In this document: positions 35,027-48,000 of the stretch, in pieces | Numbering within the stretch: position 1 is the first letter of the stretch | Layout of the letters: every line of letters starts with the position of its first letter | NCBI RefSeq assembly: GCF_012489685.1 | Contig: NC_080041.1 | Span: 135,113,785 to 135,177,784, forward strand | DNA length: 64,000 nt | Reading direction: 5' to 3' | DNA from: Lotus japonicus | Taxonomy: Eukaryota; Streptophyta; Magnoliopsida; Fabales; Fabaceae | Notes under the pieces: generated by a model | Database searches by the model: none | The model's input: the letters and a program-made list of their open reading frames with translations, nothing else | What the model was told of the DNA's origin: nothing | Translations under genes and position numbers: made by a program

Positions 35027-36192
35027 TATATTTTAGAGTAAAATACACTCACCCCCTCAAGGTTTGTGAGAATAACACTTAACTCCATTTTTATCCAAAA
35101 TATACACTCCACCCCAATAATAATCTCATAATTACACTTAGCTCAATTCTTCTCTGAAATCTTCACTCCACCCCACCCTTTTAAGACCATCCAAAAGATG
35201 CTAACGGAATATTCATTTAACTCAAATTAATTAATTAAAATATAAATGATAAATAAATCACATTATCCTCTAACCAAATAATAATTGTACTATAATTTTG
35301 TAAATATTCTAAATATTTATAAAATATTTTGAATACCTCCAAATAAAAAATAATAATTAAACTTGATGTTTATTATGGTCAAAATATTTCTCTCTCTAAT
35401 ATAACTCAAATTTAAATATGGAGTATTTCAGTCAAAATATTTATCAAATGATGAGTTCTTAATACCTGTGTATAACCTTAAACAACATATATTTTAGAAC
35501 TTAAAATTCCATGTGCTTAAGTGCTCATACAACCTAATAACTAAGGTAATCACATATCGTCATAACACAATTATATTTTGAAAGTTTAGTAAACTTATTG
35601 ACAAATTTTTTTAGTAAACTTAGTGGTAAAGTTTTTGAGTTTTGATGGTTCTGACATTGAGTTAAGTTTTGCCAAATTTGTGATGGAAAATGTTGTTGCC
35701 TTGAAGAGGATGATTTCAAACTTAGCTGGAAGCTACGTAACTCAGATCTGGAAGAAGTAAAACAGAAGTTGTTCTCGTTTAAGAAATGTTCTAGTTCTAT
35801 GAATTTGGAATTACACCAAGAAGGCCAGAACATGCTTTATTGTAAATCATTTGTGCTGCCCTCCAAATAACAAGGATTTGTTTACTTGAATGAGCAATGA
35901 TTATCTCGTGCTACTTTTTTTTAAAAAAACAAATATATTTATTATTTAGTTAGAAGATAATGTAATGTATTTATATTTAAATTAATTAATTTTGAGTTAA
36001 AAGAATATTCCGTTAGCATTTTTTGGATGATGTTAAAGGGGGTGGGGTGGAGTGTAGAATTTAGAGAAGAATTGAGTTAAGTGTAATTGTGAGATTATTA
36101 TTGGGGTAGAGTGCATATTTTGGATAAGAATGGAGCTAAGTGTTATTCTCACAAATCTTGAGGGGGGTGAGTGTATTTTACTCTATATTTTA
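35027..36192. mobile_element. Mutator-like TIR element (family A) carrying an FBD-domain fragment
   Basis: The element is 35036-36183 with the exact 9-bp duplication TATATTTTA (35027-35035, 36184-36192). The TIRs begin GAGTAAAATACACTCACCC, match the element at 10302-10997, and extend ~190 bp. Inside, 35636-35835 on the plus strand encodes pieces of an F-box FBD domain: FDGSDIELSFAKFVMENVVA, then after a frameshift EEVKQKLFSFKKCSS. A host gene fragment within MULE ends is the pattern called a Pack-MULE. The fragment is not a functional gene. Confidence 0.8.
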
Positions 36193-37744
36193 TTATGTAC
36201 AAATCATGAAAATAATTACATACTTCATCAATACACCTGAAGAGGAAAAAATATTACCTAATTTTATATTAACAATTAATAACTAACAACTAATATTGAC
36301 CTATAAAAAATTATTGTTTTATTAAGCTTTTTAATATTTCAGAATGTAAGGGAAGTAAAAACTCTCATTTAGCTTTTTTTTATTTTTATTGTAACCTTAA
36401 TTTTTCGTTCTATAAACTTATGGATTCTAGTTCACACAAAAAAACTTATGGATTCAATGAACCTGGATTAAATCTTGATTGATCAACAATGTATCTATTG
36501 CCTATGCAAAATTTTCAAGGTCCCAACCCATATTGTCAAAATTGACTGATGTGACATTTATGTTCCTTGTTTTTATTTATTTTGTATATCCCCTTACTTA
36601 TAGTTGCTGGCATGTATTTTTTTAGTGATGATATATTCACACCTTATCTTTTATACACTTTATTTCCACATATTTTTATTTTTATTTCTCTTTTTTTATC
36701 ATCTATTATATCTTAATTATATTTTCTCTCTCTCTCTCTCTTATGTTTTTTATTCTTCCTATCTCTCCATCCCTTTCCACCTCATTTTTTAGGTGTGAAC
36801 ATATAATTATTCGTATTTTTTGTAATGTTAGGAAAGGCCTAATACATGTGATCTCACTATATTTTGTGAGAAATTTTAATCCAATTATGAAGAACTTAAG
36901 GTCTCAAAATGTAATTACTTAGGTTGAAGAGTACCCTATCTTGATCGGATAGAGGAGGTTACTCAAATCATAAAATGTGACGTAATTGTTAGCTTATTTC
37001 ATTTCTTAGTTATAAGATTGAGAGTTTGATCATGAACATCAAAATGAAATAACCAGTCACTTAACACTTAATGAAAACCCCTGTGTGAATACTTGACTCA
37101 AATATAAAAGAGGAAGCTACTTTGATATTAGAAACTAGAAAATAGTAGGAGTGACGAAAACAGCTCATCATGTCATGTTGAAGTGTTTCTCTGAGAGACA
37201 TCCACCTTTGAGGCTTTGATGACCTTTTCCATGGATGGACATTCAAGGAGAATCGTCACTATCATTAACTGTACTATATTTGATCAATGATTACTAAACT
37301 ATCACAAGTGCTTTCTTAATTACAATTAATTAGACTTGTCTAGAAGATTTTACCCAAAAAAAACTTGTCTAGAAGAAAATTATTTCGAAATCATGATAGA
37401 TATGCAATGCAAAATTATAGACCTAAAGTTTGTAATGAAATAACGTGTATTGAATGAGTATAGATAACATAACAGCAATTGGTTTTGGAAGATATCCCGC
37501 CTGATAAGCATGAGACTAATCTTCGAGATTTTAAGATTACTTCTCCATAGGCATCATTTGAAATTCGAGTTCTGAATTAGATACTTAAAAAGCTCAACAA
37601 CATTGTACAAGAAAGAAAATAGAATATACATATACATATCAACAAAGAAAAAATCTCAGTCCAATCCAGACCAACTCAGAGTTGAAATTAAATAATTAAT
37701 ACTGTAAAAAGAATATTAACAATGAAGAAATGAAATGAAATCCA
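36193..37744. other. Intergenic AT-rich DNA
   Basis: No gene is recognisable. There is a (TC)n microsatellite at about 36726-36742 in pyrimidine-rich sequence. The right end (from ~37500) is probably the 3' flank of the DUF868 gene. Confidence 0.4.
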
Positions 37745-38758
37745 TTAAGAATTGATGGTCCAAGCATAGAGCAACAAAGAGAAGGCACCAATATCACAAG
37801 ATCTGGTTGATGAAGAAGATGAAGAGGTTCTACCACACTCACTGTTCTCCTCTGCCCACTGCAACACGCTTGAACCCGACGACACGCTCTTCCTCATCAA
37901 CCTCTTCTCTGCCCCCACTATCTCCGGCCACACCGTGCCTTCTCCTACCTGAAACACAAAAACACCGTGTCCATGATTTCCATTGCTGTTGGTGTCGTTG
38001 TTACCAACCACCCAACTCAACACGTCCCAGTAGAACTCTACTTCGATGCCATCGATGAAGAACTTCTCGTACCCTCTGAATTTCCACACAAGCCTTTTCA
38101 CTACCAATCGAGTTTCACTGTCCACTTTCACTCTCAGCGCCCCTTCACAACATTCAATCTCTATGTCATGTTTTGATCCCATGAACTCGGCACGTGAAAC
38201 GTAGCTTCTGCTTCCAAACACGTGCTCTCTTCTCGAAAGCAGAACAGGGGTGTGTTCTGTTCTGCTCGTGCTTGTGCCGGTTGTGATGTTGAGGTGGCGC
38301 TGTCGCCGTGTCAAGTAGTTGAGAGCAAGGTCGCCGAGCAAGAATTGGAGCTTCCCGCCGTGAGAGATTGCTAGGTAGAAGCATGACTCTGGCTCTGCAG
38401 AGTTTTGTGTATATACTGTTTTGGTGAAGTTCCAGTGGAGTTTGATTTTGTTCAAGTGTTGGTTTTGGATGCATTTTGAGCCGTGTTGTGTTTGGAAGAA
38501 GGAGAAGGTTGATGGGTTGAGGGAAATGGTGGTGGAGAAGATGTCTGAGGCGTGGATGGTTAAGGAATGGGAGAAAAGGGTTCTTGACCAACTGAGTGTG
38601 ACATAAGTGGGTGAGTCACAGAGTTGTGTTTGGTATATGCAGGTTACTACATTTTGTGGAAATTGATTGGTGCTGCTGCTACTGCTTGAGGGTGACTTGG
38701 GTTGGCTGAAACAAGCTTTGATCATGTTGCTTGTTGTTGCTCCTTTGTGTTTTTTCAA
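37745..38758 (-). CDS. DUF868 family protein (first paralogue)
   Basis: This is a single-exon ORF of 337 aa. It has the DUF868 pattern: QNVVTCIYQTQLCDSPTYVT near the N-terminus, then TLSWSRTLFSHSL, ESCFYLAISHGGKLQFLLGD, SRREHVFGSRSYVSRAEF, VKRLVWKFRGYEKFFIDGIE and VEFYWDVLSW, ending FSLLLYAWTINS. The family is plant-specific and of unknown biochemical function. A start at the second methionine (MIKACFSQP, residue 12) is as likely as the first, since Ser-rich N-termini vary in this family. Two short Ser runs (residues ~24-29 and near the C-terminus) are low complexity. A divergent paralogue lies 2.9 kb away on the other strand. Confidence 0.9.
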   Translation of the reverse strand: MKKHKGATTSNMIKACFSQPKSPSSSSSSTNQFPQNVVTCIYQTQLCDSPTYVTLSWSRTLFSHSLTIHASDIFSTTISLNPSTFSFFQTQHGSKCIQNQHLNKIKLHWNFTKTVYTQNSAEPESCFYLAISHGGKLQFLLGDLALNYLTRRQRHLNITTGTSTSRTEHTPVLLSRREHVFGSRSYVSRAEFMGSKHDIEIECCEGALRVKVDSETRLVVKRLVWKFRGYEKFFIDGIEVEFYWDVLSWVVGNNDTNSNGNHGHGVFVFQVGEGTVWPEIVGAEKRLMRKSVSSGSSVLQWAEENSECGRTSSSSSSTRSCDIGAFSLLLYAWTINS

Positions 38759-41619
38759 ATATTCAGGTCATATCTAGTTAATATGCTAGGATTAGGAGGA
38801 GTGAAGAAGCAAGATTTTAAATTGAGGTTGTGGCTCCTGCTTTGCAAAATGCGGGTTGATACGGTCGCAATTGTGGTCTTGATGCCTAGCACGGAGGCCA
38901 AAACCTTTTATCATTGCGGCTGCAATTGCTATTGTTAATTGCAATTTATAACTCTAGGAGGAAGGAACCCATGAAGAAGAAATTGGGATGGATGAGAGTT
39001 GAGCCAAGTTTGATAAGAGAGGTTCTTAAATTTTGGGTGTTTATAATGATGTGTTGTGTTGTTATCTGTTTTTGTAAGTGAGATGTTGGGAAAAAGTCTA
39101 GTGCTTTGCATCTTTTTAATGATGCAAACACAATAATTCTATTCATACAATCATCAGCTCCAGTTGCTAAGCCTTTTCAGGGACTATTGATTGGGTCATG
39201 GTTTTGGTTCCTTGAATTACGCCTTTGACAAGGCTATGATGGCTTCTTTTTCACATGCTAGTGAGCTGGGTTGCACTCAGACTTTCCAAGTCGTCACAAT
39301 TAGTCCAGGTCACTTTGAGATTTTCTTGCATCAGTTCCCCTTTTTCCTTTTTTTACTCTTTTTAAAGAAAGGGGTTGTATTTGCAAGATGCACTAATCAA
39401 TGTACAATTGGATTAAGTAATACATGTTTAATTCTATTTAACAAATTTTAAGTTCGGGTTACGTGAATGGAAAATGTGGCCGGTGCAGTAGAGCCAACTC
39501 TACCATAATGTTGATGTTAGGTACCAAACAAATTGCAAGAGGCAATGCTAATGACTTTAGCTTTCCCCTACTCAATCATCACAGAGGCGAATGGAAGATT
39601 GGCCATCGTGAAGAAAGGGGTAGCTTAACCATACCTTTTTCTCTCAGCCAAAAACTCTCATTATGTGATAAGCAAAAAGGCCAAAAGCTAATATTCATAC
39701 ATGTTTTTTTTTTAATACATTGTAATGTACCCTGATATTTCAAATTAGGCTTAGATGGAGTTATAGTCTACCTCAAATCTTCCATACGCCACCTATTATT
39801 AGGTGATTTTTTTAAATTGTAAAGTGCTTCTGTGAAGGAAAGGGGTACCATGGTGTTAGGAGGAACGTGAGAAATTTCAATAGCAAATACACAGTTGAGG
39901 TAACCAATTCAATTTTATAGTGAAGAGGAAAGAAAAACAGGTGAGAGAGGGAGTATACACGACCCGAGTAACACTACTATAACTAGAAGATTTTTATATT
40001 AAATAAATCAAATATATTTAATAGTTTTAATAATCAATTATAATAATTTCCTTTTTTTTTTGTCATTGAGAAATACTTGTTTGTAAATTAACCGTGAGAG
40101 GAATGCTTCTGCTGATTGACTTGCGCGTCAAGGGGTTATCTCTCTTTAGCCGGACTCTTTGACTGTTGATTCTCCTCCTTCAGAGCTTCAAAGTTTTGTT
40201 GTTGAAGGACTCTTTAGGCGTTCCTTAGTCATTTTGTATTGTTTGTTTATTTTCCGGAAAAAAAAAATGTAATACAAGACACATGTCAGCCCATATCAGG
40301 ATGTCTTAACTCTTAAGTGAGATCACAACTATTTTATCTTTGATTTTATCAGTCCAACTCACATATTGTATTAGTCCAAGATACTTATTTTAACTAGTTA
40401 TTTGGGCCAACTCATAAAAGTCCATATATTTTCACAATTCTAATTATGTATATACTTAAATCCACCCATTTTTAATTACACAATCATAATTATTTCAAAC
40501 ACAAAATCATACCAATTTGGCTTCATAGTTCATACTTCATACCTAGTTCTTATCTATATAATATGGATTAGGAGAAATACAAATTTTAGCTGTATAATTA
40601 ACAAATTTATAAACTAATATGATTAAGAAAATACGCAGTAAAACTCTGGATTAGATGTTTGAAGAGTTCAGCTAGTATCTATATACCAGCTGTGCTAGAA
40701 GTAAAATTAGAAAATTATTAATTATTCCAACTACTGCTGATTAAAAATATTAATGTAATGAAAGAACTAATAAATCAATTCTGTAGCAGAAAAAGAATGA
40801 ACCAATAAAATACAATAAATCACATTCAAGAAATATTATTTAATTTTTATAAAAAGGAATAAAATAAAGTGACACTTGGAAATGGATACAATAACAATAA
40901 CGTGCCACCATTTATGACTTGGAATGAGTAATGTATGTATGGATGAGATGGATGTTAAGCTAAGCATGTAGTTGCAATGGTGATGAAATGGAGCTTGTGG
41001 GATCCACGTCCTTCGTCTCCTACTAGGAACCGTTTCTGATCTCAAACATGCACTTTCACTGCCACCATAAATACACACACATTGACACAGTCGCAGGTAC
41101 ATGTCTGTCATCACTTTTCTTTGGATTTTTCTGAACCCAGTTATGCAATTGCTATGCTATGCTCTGTGAGTGAGTGAGTGAGTGAGTTGTAATCTTCCTT
41201 CAATACCCAGTTTCTGTTTTCTCTGTATGTCACCATCTTGAGGTTCCTTTCTTTCCAATTCATAAATTTTCATTTTTGGCTTTTGGGTTTTATTTATTTA
41301 TTGAAGAATTTCAACTGTTAGTGGAGCAGAGCCAGGCATTGACAGTGAAAGAAGTTTGCTTTTTTTGTCTCTTTCCATTTCTCTGTGATGTCTGAGCCCT
41401 TTCACTCCCTACATTCTCCAAATTTGTCTTCAATCCAATCCAATCCACCCATTTCTGAGATGGGGTTTTTGCTGTATCTCTAGGCCAAGTTCCCTTTTGC
41501 TAAGTTCTGCTTTTGTCTAAACTGGGCTCCATCTGTTTGCTGAAAAGCCCCAACCAAAAGAAGCTTGCTAATTGGATTGAATTGAATTGAGTTGAAGCTG
41601 ATTTTTGCCAAAAAAAAAA
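38759..41619. other. Spacer between divergent DUF868 genes
   Basis: This contains both promoters. The right part (from ~41130) is probably the leader of the plus-strand gene and includes a (GAGT)n microsatellite at 41168-41187. Short ORFs at 39191 and 39463 show no family resemblance. A sequence ending in an A run at ~40268 resembles a LINE tail, but no target duplication was found. Confidence 0.4.
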
Positions 41620-42513
41620 ATGAAGGATTTCCCTTCTTGTTTTGGGGAAAATGGAGTTCAGGTTGCAGATTCAAGCACCAGCAAAACTGCCCAGAATCTG
41701 GTTACTTGTGTTTATCAATGCAGGGTACATGGTAGGTCCTGCCTGATTACTGTCACTTGGAGTAAGAATTTGATGGGGCAAGGTCTCAGCGTTGGGATCG
41801 ATGACTCTTCGAATCAGTGTCTTTGTAAGGTGGATGTTAAACCATGGATGTTCTCCAAGAGGAGAGGCTGCAAGAGTCTAGAGGCTTTTTCCTGTAAAAT
41901 TGATGTGTTTTGGGACCTTTCTTCTGCTAAATTTGGTACTGGGCCTGAACCGCTGCAGGGGTTTTATGTAGGAGTTGTTGTAGATCGGCAAATGGTTCTT
42001 CTTCTCGGGGATTTGAGGAGAGAAGCTTTCAAGAAGAGCAATGCCATGCCGTTACACTCCAATGCTGTTTTAGTTGGCAAGAAAGAACATGTTTCTGGTA
42101 AGAAGTTGTATGGTACCAAGGCTGTGTTTTGCGACAATGGTCGAGTTCATGACCTTGTGATTGAATGTGACACTGCAAGTGGTAATGATCCGTGCCTTGT
42201 GATTCGCCTAGACAGTAAAACTGTGATGCAAGTGAAGCGGTTGAGATGGAAATTCAGGGGGAATCATACTATTCTTGTAGATGGTCTTGCTGTGGAAGTT
42301 TTCTGGGATGTCCATAATTGGCTCTTTAGTACAGCATCTCTTGCAGATGCTGTCTTTATGTTCAAGACGTGCCTCTCCTCAGATAGGCTGTGGGCTACCC
42401 AATCCCTTTCTAATGCAAATCTGCTGCAGTCGTCTTTCTCTGAGAGATTTTCTGATACCAGATTGCAGGGTCTTGGTTTCTCTCTTATTTTGTATGCTTG
42501 GAAGAACATGTAG
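41620..42513 (+). CDS. DUF868 family protein (second paralogue)
   Basis: This is a single-exon ORF of 297 aa starting MKDFPSCFGENGVQVADSS. The ATG at 41620 follows a 10-base A run. It shows the DUF868 blocks: QNLVTCVYQCRVHGRSCLIT, VTWSKNLMGQGLSVG, EPLQGFYVGVVVDRQMVLLLGD, KKEHVSGKKLYGTKAVF, VKRLRWKFRGNHTILVDGLA and VEVFWDVHNW, with C-terminus FSLILYAWKNM. The MKDFPSCFGENGVQV start closely resembles what I recall of Arabidopsis At3g04860, so this is the likely orthologue. The other DUF868 gene is more divergent. The function is unknown. Confidence 0.93.
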   Translation: MKDFPSCFGENGVQVADSSTSKTAQNLVTCVYQCRVHGRSCLITVTWSKNLMGQGLSVGIDDSSNQCLCKVDVKPWMFSKRRGCKSLEAFSCKIDVFWDLSSAKFGTGPEPLQGFYVGVVVDRQMVLLLGDLRREAFKKSNAMPLHSNAVLVGKKEHVSGKKLYGTKAVFCDNGRVHDLVIECDTASGNDPCLVIRLDSKTVMQVKRLRWKFRGNHTILVDGLAVEVFWDVHNWLFSTASLADAVFMFKTCLSSDRLWATQSLSNANLLQSSFSERFSDTRLQGLGFSLILYAWKNM

Positions 42514-43919
42514 AGGTGAAGAAATACATCATATATTGAATACTAACAGACCTCTTAGTGAGTTTGGATATATCAACCATGTGATTGAAGTACAGTTGAT
42601 TCAAAATGAGTCATTTTGTTTCTCTCTTTCCCCCTGTTAAATTCATATCCTCAATGTAGCAGAGCTATTTGAAGTTTTGAACAGATAGAGACTTTTTTTT
42701 TAATACAAATTTATCCACCTTCAAGAGTTAATTTTATGGTTCATATTACTAAGTTACAATGTTTATAGTTTTGTTTTCTGTGTTATTCATGCAAGTATTG
42801 TGAATTGGTACCACAAGTCCTTACTTAGTACTTACTTTTAGTTAGAGTGTAACATACCTATTATTCTCAGTTTGGGTTGTCATACATTTGAACTTTTAGC
42901 ATTGAGAATCCATATAATTACCAAGTACAAAAAACATTCTAAGCCAAAAAGTTTAATATGCTTAGGGGATCTGAGGTTGAAGAGGGTGGTAACGATAGAG
43001 AAAGATCATCAAATTACAGTGAATGTCTTCCTTTTTAGTAACCATTATAGACTTTATTCTATGCTTCAGGAAATTGAGATGGTGAAGCTATCAAAAGGCC
43101 ATGAAGGGTTAATACTTGCTTATACTCTAAGCGTGGGGCATGGATGTGAATAGTCCTTGCCTTTATAGGATTTCCTGCTTTAGTGCCTGACTACAATCAG
43201 CAAATTGGGTATGAGACTATATATTGCTATAACTTGTGAATCATTGTTCTCTGTACAAAAACTTTCTGTTGCTGGATCTGAGATATTGCCCTCTCATGAT
43301 CTCTAATATATCAATATTTATCTCTTTTAGCCCTGTAGCTTGTCTTTTGAACTTGTATGATTCTTTGATGCAAATTCTGCAGCAGTAATGAATGAGCTTA
43401 TTGGTTACTAACAACTGTAAAATTTTCCAAGACCTTTTATAAGGCTTCAATTTTAGTTGCAAAACTCATGGAAGAAATCTGTTAACGATGCAGGTCAAAC
43501 AGAAACCTCTATTGCTTATTTACATTTTGCTTATCATTCTTGGCTTAGAATGTGTCAAAAATGATTTCACCGTGACAGTCATTCTTTTCAGATTCGAGCA
43601 CAAACCATAGCTCTCACACTCCTGTTGATCGTTACTAAAGTCTAGTTATCAATTTAATTTTTTCAGAATCAGTCTTTTTTATGCTGTTGTTAATCTTTGC
43701 AAATAGTATTTTGTTGTGACTGGCTTATCTCTTAAATCATGAATGAGGTCATCACAAAAAATTTAATACCATTGAAACCCTTTCAAGTACCCGTTGTTAG
43801 CAGAGAACCCCGTATTATATGGTTTTCAATCATCTAGCCAGCTAATTATGCTAATTTCTCATGTTCAATCATAGTTAAATTCTTCATAGTTACTTCTGAA
43901 TATTTATCCACCATCAACA
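42514..43919. other. 3' flank and intergenic DNA
   Basis: No recognisable gene. The first ~200 bases are probably the untranslated end of the DUF868 gene. Confidence 0.4.
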
Positions 43920-44340
43920 TGGCTAATGAATGGCCCTGAGACACAATCTCTAGGACTTGGTACTGTCCATTCCTTCCTCCTTCCTCTGTTAATGATGTCC
44001 TCTATGTTCCTGGATAATTTAACATCCACTAGTAAACTCATTTTCTTAATTGTGTGGTTTCCTTTACTAGATTTTTTTTCCTGAGAGACTAATGTTCAAG
44101 GCAGGATGATTGGCGCTTGATATGGGTCCAGAGAACTTTGTCAAGTTAACACCTTTGGTCATACTGAATCAATGGTAGATTCATCCATGCTCAGTTGGTC
44201 ATCTTTGCATTGTCAAGTTACAACATCTGGTGCCTAATATTTATAAATTGTCTACTCTGCCTTGTGAGTCATGACAAATTGGCAAACTTGTTCACAGCTC
44301 ATTTCCGAGCAATGTCCATTGTTGAGCTATGTGTGCCTAT
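43920..44340 (+). mobile_element. Degenerate Ty1/copia gag-pre-integrase fragment
   Basis: With stops and small frame changes the plus strand reads VNDVLYVPG (end of the protease region) and then KLQHLVPNIYKLSTLPCES*QIGKLVHSSFP, the copia GAG-pre-integrase block. The usual C-E-S-C-Q reads C-E-S-stop-Q (TGC to TGA). LTRs were not found. It is an old relic. Confidence 0.7.
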
Positions 44341-45095
44341 ACTTTGACTTTCTAGTAATAATAAGTCCATTTTAGGGTTAAGAAATTTGTCACATGTTGG
44401 TAAATCATTTTCTTTCAATCTTTTTATCATGAAATAAAAAATTAACATCGTGTTTCAATATGCACTATCCATATAGTGATAATGCTCATATATCTTTTTC
44501 AAACAATTTCTTATTTTTATAGCTTTTCAACACCTAGTTCACATACTCAATAGGGTCGCTAAACGTAAAAATAGTCAACTTGTTGGAATTACTTGGACAC
44601 TCTTACTTCATGGAAATGTCACTCATTGTTTCATCTAAATAAATTGTCCTAAATAAAACTCATGTCGACATAATTTGATTCATGAATCTCATCTAAATGC
44701 TATAAAATAAAAGAGATTAAATTAAACAGATATTTAAAAAAACCGTGCACGAGAGAAGACTATTCAGCAAAAGAAACAAATATTTGATGCTGAAAACAAG
44801 GTTGAGTTGAGCCACTGTAATGTGACAGTCTGTGATGCCAAAAGAAGACAAGATAGAGCAAACTCTGCACTCCCAAAACCCATGACTATCCATTCACAGA
44901 AACGGTCTACATCATTGAAAATTTACATGTCTTTAGATAAATACTTATTACGGAAGGTAAAATTGCAGAACAAGGTGAATTCTCATTTCGATATTGAGAA
45001 GAAAATGGAAGGGGAGTTCTAATCAGGCTGGCAATAATTTAAGAAAATGTCAAAAAGTGACTACATAACAATACTATTCAAGAAATTCTGCATCA

Positions 45096-48000
45096 TCATG
45101 ATGACAATGTTAAACTCTTTAAGGCACTTGTAAGTTGAGGAAGCTTGTCAGGAGCTCTCTGCTTGTAATCTTTCTCCAATGCTTTGGCTGCTAGAGATTG
45201 TAACTGTGATCCTTCTTTCTCTTCCTTGCTCTTCCCTTTTGAAAGCTGTGCAATAGCAGAGGTGCACTGGAGAATAGGAGCAAAACTCAATTTTCAAGCA
45301 TATAAATGAATAGTTTTGAAAAGAAGAATCTAGGAATTCCAAGTTGTTATGAAGAAAATCAACAATTTATGAAGGGAAATCAGAAATAGAATTAAGTGTG
45401 TGTTGAATCAGTGTTGTCAGAATTCATTTTGAATGAAATTGATTTTGGAAAAATTGGTTATGGTAAAAGTGAAGTGATTTTATTTTTGGATATATTTATG
45501 GAAAAAGTGATTTCTCTAGGGTAATGTTGTAAAATCCGGTTATGAAATCCCACAGTTGATTATATCCACTGCAGAAGCTACTCTCTCTAGCATCTCCTCC
45601 GCATATTTTGATTTTGGGACTAAAATCAATTCTCTAAGTGATTCTGGACCTAGTCAATGAGAATTGATTCTAAGGCCCCCAGACATGGAACCAAACATAC
45701 ACTAAAGGGTTAATTTCATGGCAACCAATAAAACTGAGTTTCAACCAACATCCAAATTATAACTTATATTTGGATCATAGATACATGAACATTCACAGTA
45801 AACCACACAAAATAAACACTTGGAATAGAGGGAGAAACATCTCACCAAGCATATACCAAAGAGTGCTCTGGTGTTCTTGCCTCCAGTTAAGTCAATAGTG
45901 GATGCATAATATTTCTTTGCAGTCTGGAGATTTTCTAACCCACCAATCGTATAAAGTACCTGGCAATACCGCAATGTCAAGACTACGTTTTATCACTCTT
46001 GCTAGGTTACTCCCGTAATCTCTAGCAAGCAATGTTAAGTACCTTGCTATGTATTATTGGAGCAAAGAAACAAGGGAGACAAGGAGAGGGAGAAATTTTG
46101 ACTAGACCAAAATATATTAATCACAATTCATAAAGAAATTACTTACATCAGCATAGGCTAAGTGATAGAGAGGAACAGTAGGTTGTGCTAACATCAATTC
46201 CTCATAGCAAAATGCGGCTTGTTTATACCTAACAAGAAGATAGGTAGTCAATAAACAGGTGCAGCTCAACAATTAGCAACTTAAATAAATCCCTAGAAAA
46301 GAGAAACAATAGAATAAAAATCTCACATTTGCAGGGAGCTGTATATTTCGGCCAATTCTCTCCATGCATCCAGATCTGCCATGAATCTGTTAAAATGAGG
46401 AAGGAATTCAAATAAACGTTCATCGACAGCAACAACTTCCTTTTATCGTTTGTTTCAGAAAGGAAGGTAATTAAAAGAAAACAAAACTTCAACAGCTGTC
46501 TCACATTTCCAGATATTTATTAAGGAAATCAAGAGCCCCAGAAATGTTGCCTTGTGCCTTTGCCATAGCCACCCTCCTCTTATGGATCGTCTGCACAAAA
46601 CAAAACAACCAAATAGGAAAAAGTTTCAGATTTTGGCTTCCATTACAATTTACAAAGAAACCTAGTCTATTTAAGGTCAAAACTGACAGAATGTTATACA
46701 TCAAATCAAATTAATGAAAGACGAGCCTTCCGGGAAAAAAAAGTAATAAAAGACCAAAAAAAGAAGTTACTACTATAAATTTTTGGTTTCATCATACAGA
46801 GTAAATAAGCAACAAACAACTATTTCCTTTTTGTGTTTCTCTGTAAGGTTAAGTGAATTTACTTGATCAACAGGATTATCCTCTAAAAGGCTTGTGTAAG
46901 CCTTTTCTGCCATTTCCCAGGACCCTTTTGCTTCAAGCAGCATTGCCTCTAACCTGCCTGTAACAATTAGTCACCAAAAATCAATTTTTTTCAGGAAAGG
47001 AACGAGAACAGGCATATGCACAACAAACTTATTTGGACTTCTAACTGTGAATGTATTTACTTTATATGGCATCCCTCTTGAAGGAATGGAATGCAAATCA
47101 TCCAAGTTAGTCACCCCCTAATCTAAAAATTTGTCTCTAGAACCAGAACTAGGCATCAACAATCAGGGAAGGGCATGTAATTGCTTGTGTTTTGGGACAA
47201 AATAACATTAGAGCTAGTGTGCTCAGATATAACTCCGGAAGTATTAAATGTAAGGAAGGAGTCAAGTAAAAAATGCCACTAGATCAATAATTGCTATTTC
47301 CTTTTAGATCAATAGCTGCTATTTAAAAATGAATTCTTCCTTAGTCTACCGGTGACTCGTATATTGGAGCACCTATGCGGAGAAGTATTGCTGGGCGACT
47401 GAAAGGTATATATCATCAGATTAGCCAGAGTAAAATGCTACCTACACATTTGTTGCATTTGCATCTAAGCAGAACTATAAAACTGGACTGTATCTGAGTT
47501 CAGATGGTGCCACTTTAATTATTTTTCCCTCTAAGCTAATGTGAAGTCATGTGTAAACTGTAAAGTCAGTCACATGGTAATAAATGACCATGCTTAAGTA
47601 GAGCTATTCACTTAACTAACTCAAATACATAACATGAAAAGACATAGAGTAAAAAATTATAAAGCATCAACTTACCAACTCTTTTACTCTCCGGGAATCT
47701 CTTCCGAAGAATCTTTGTACAGTCCTGATAAAAAAAATACATTATTATTGACTTCAAGACATAAATTTTCAAACTAGAAGGTTTCTCATCAAATATGAAG
47801 GAGACAAATGCAGCAAGCAAGTGCTCAATTCCGGCAACATACAGAACACAATGGACAAAGTAAAAGTTCACCAAACAGGATCGCACATCTTGCATCGAAA
47901 TCTTAACTATAATGATATAAACACTGTAAACAAATTATGTCATATCTAATTCAGAAAGCCATTATTTTCTGCATCCTCAAACTTAAAACAAATAATATAC

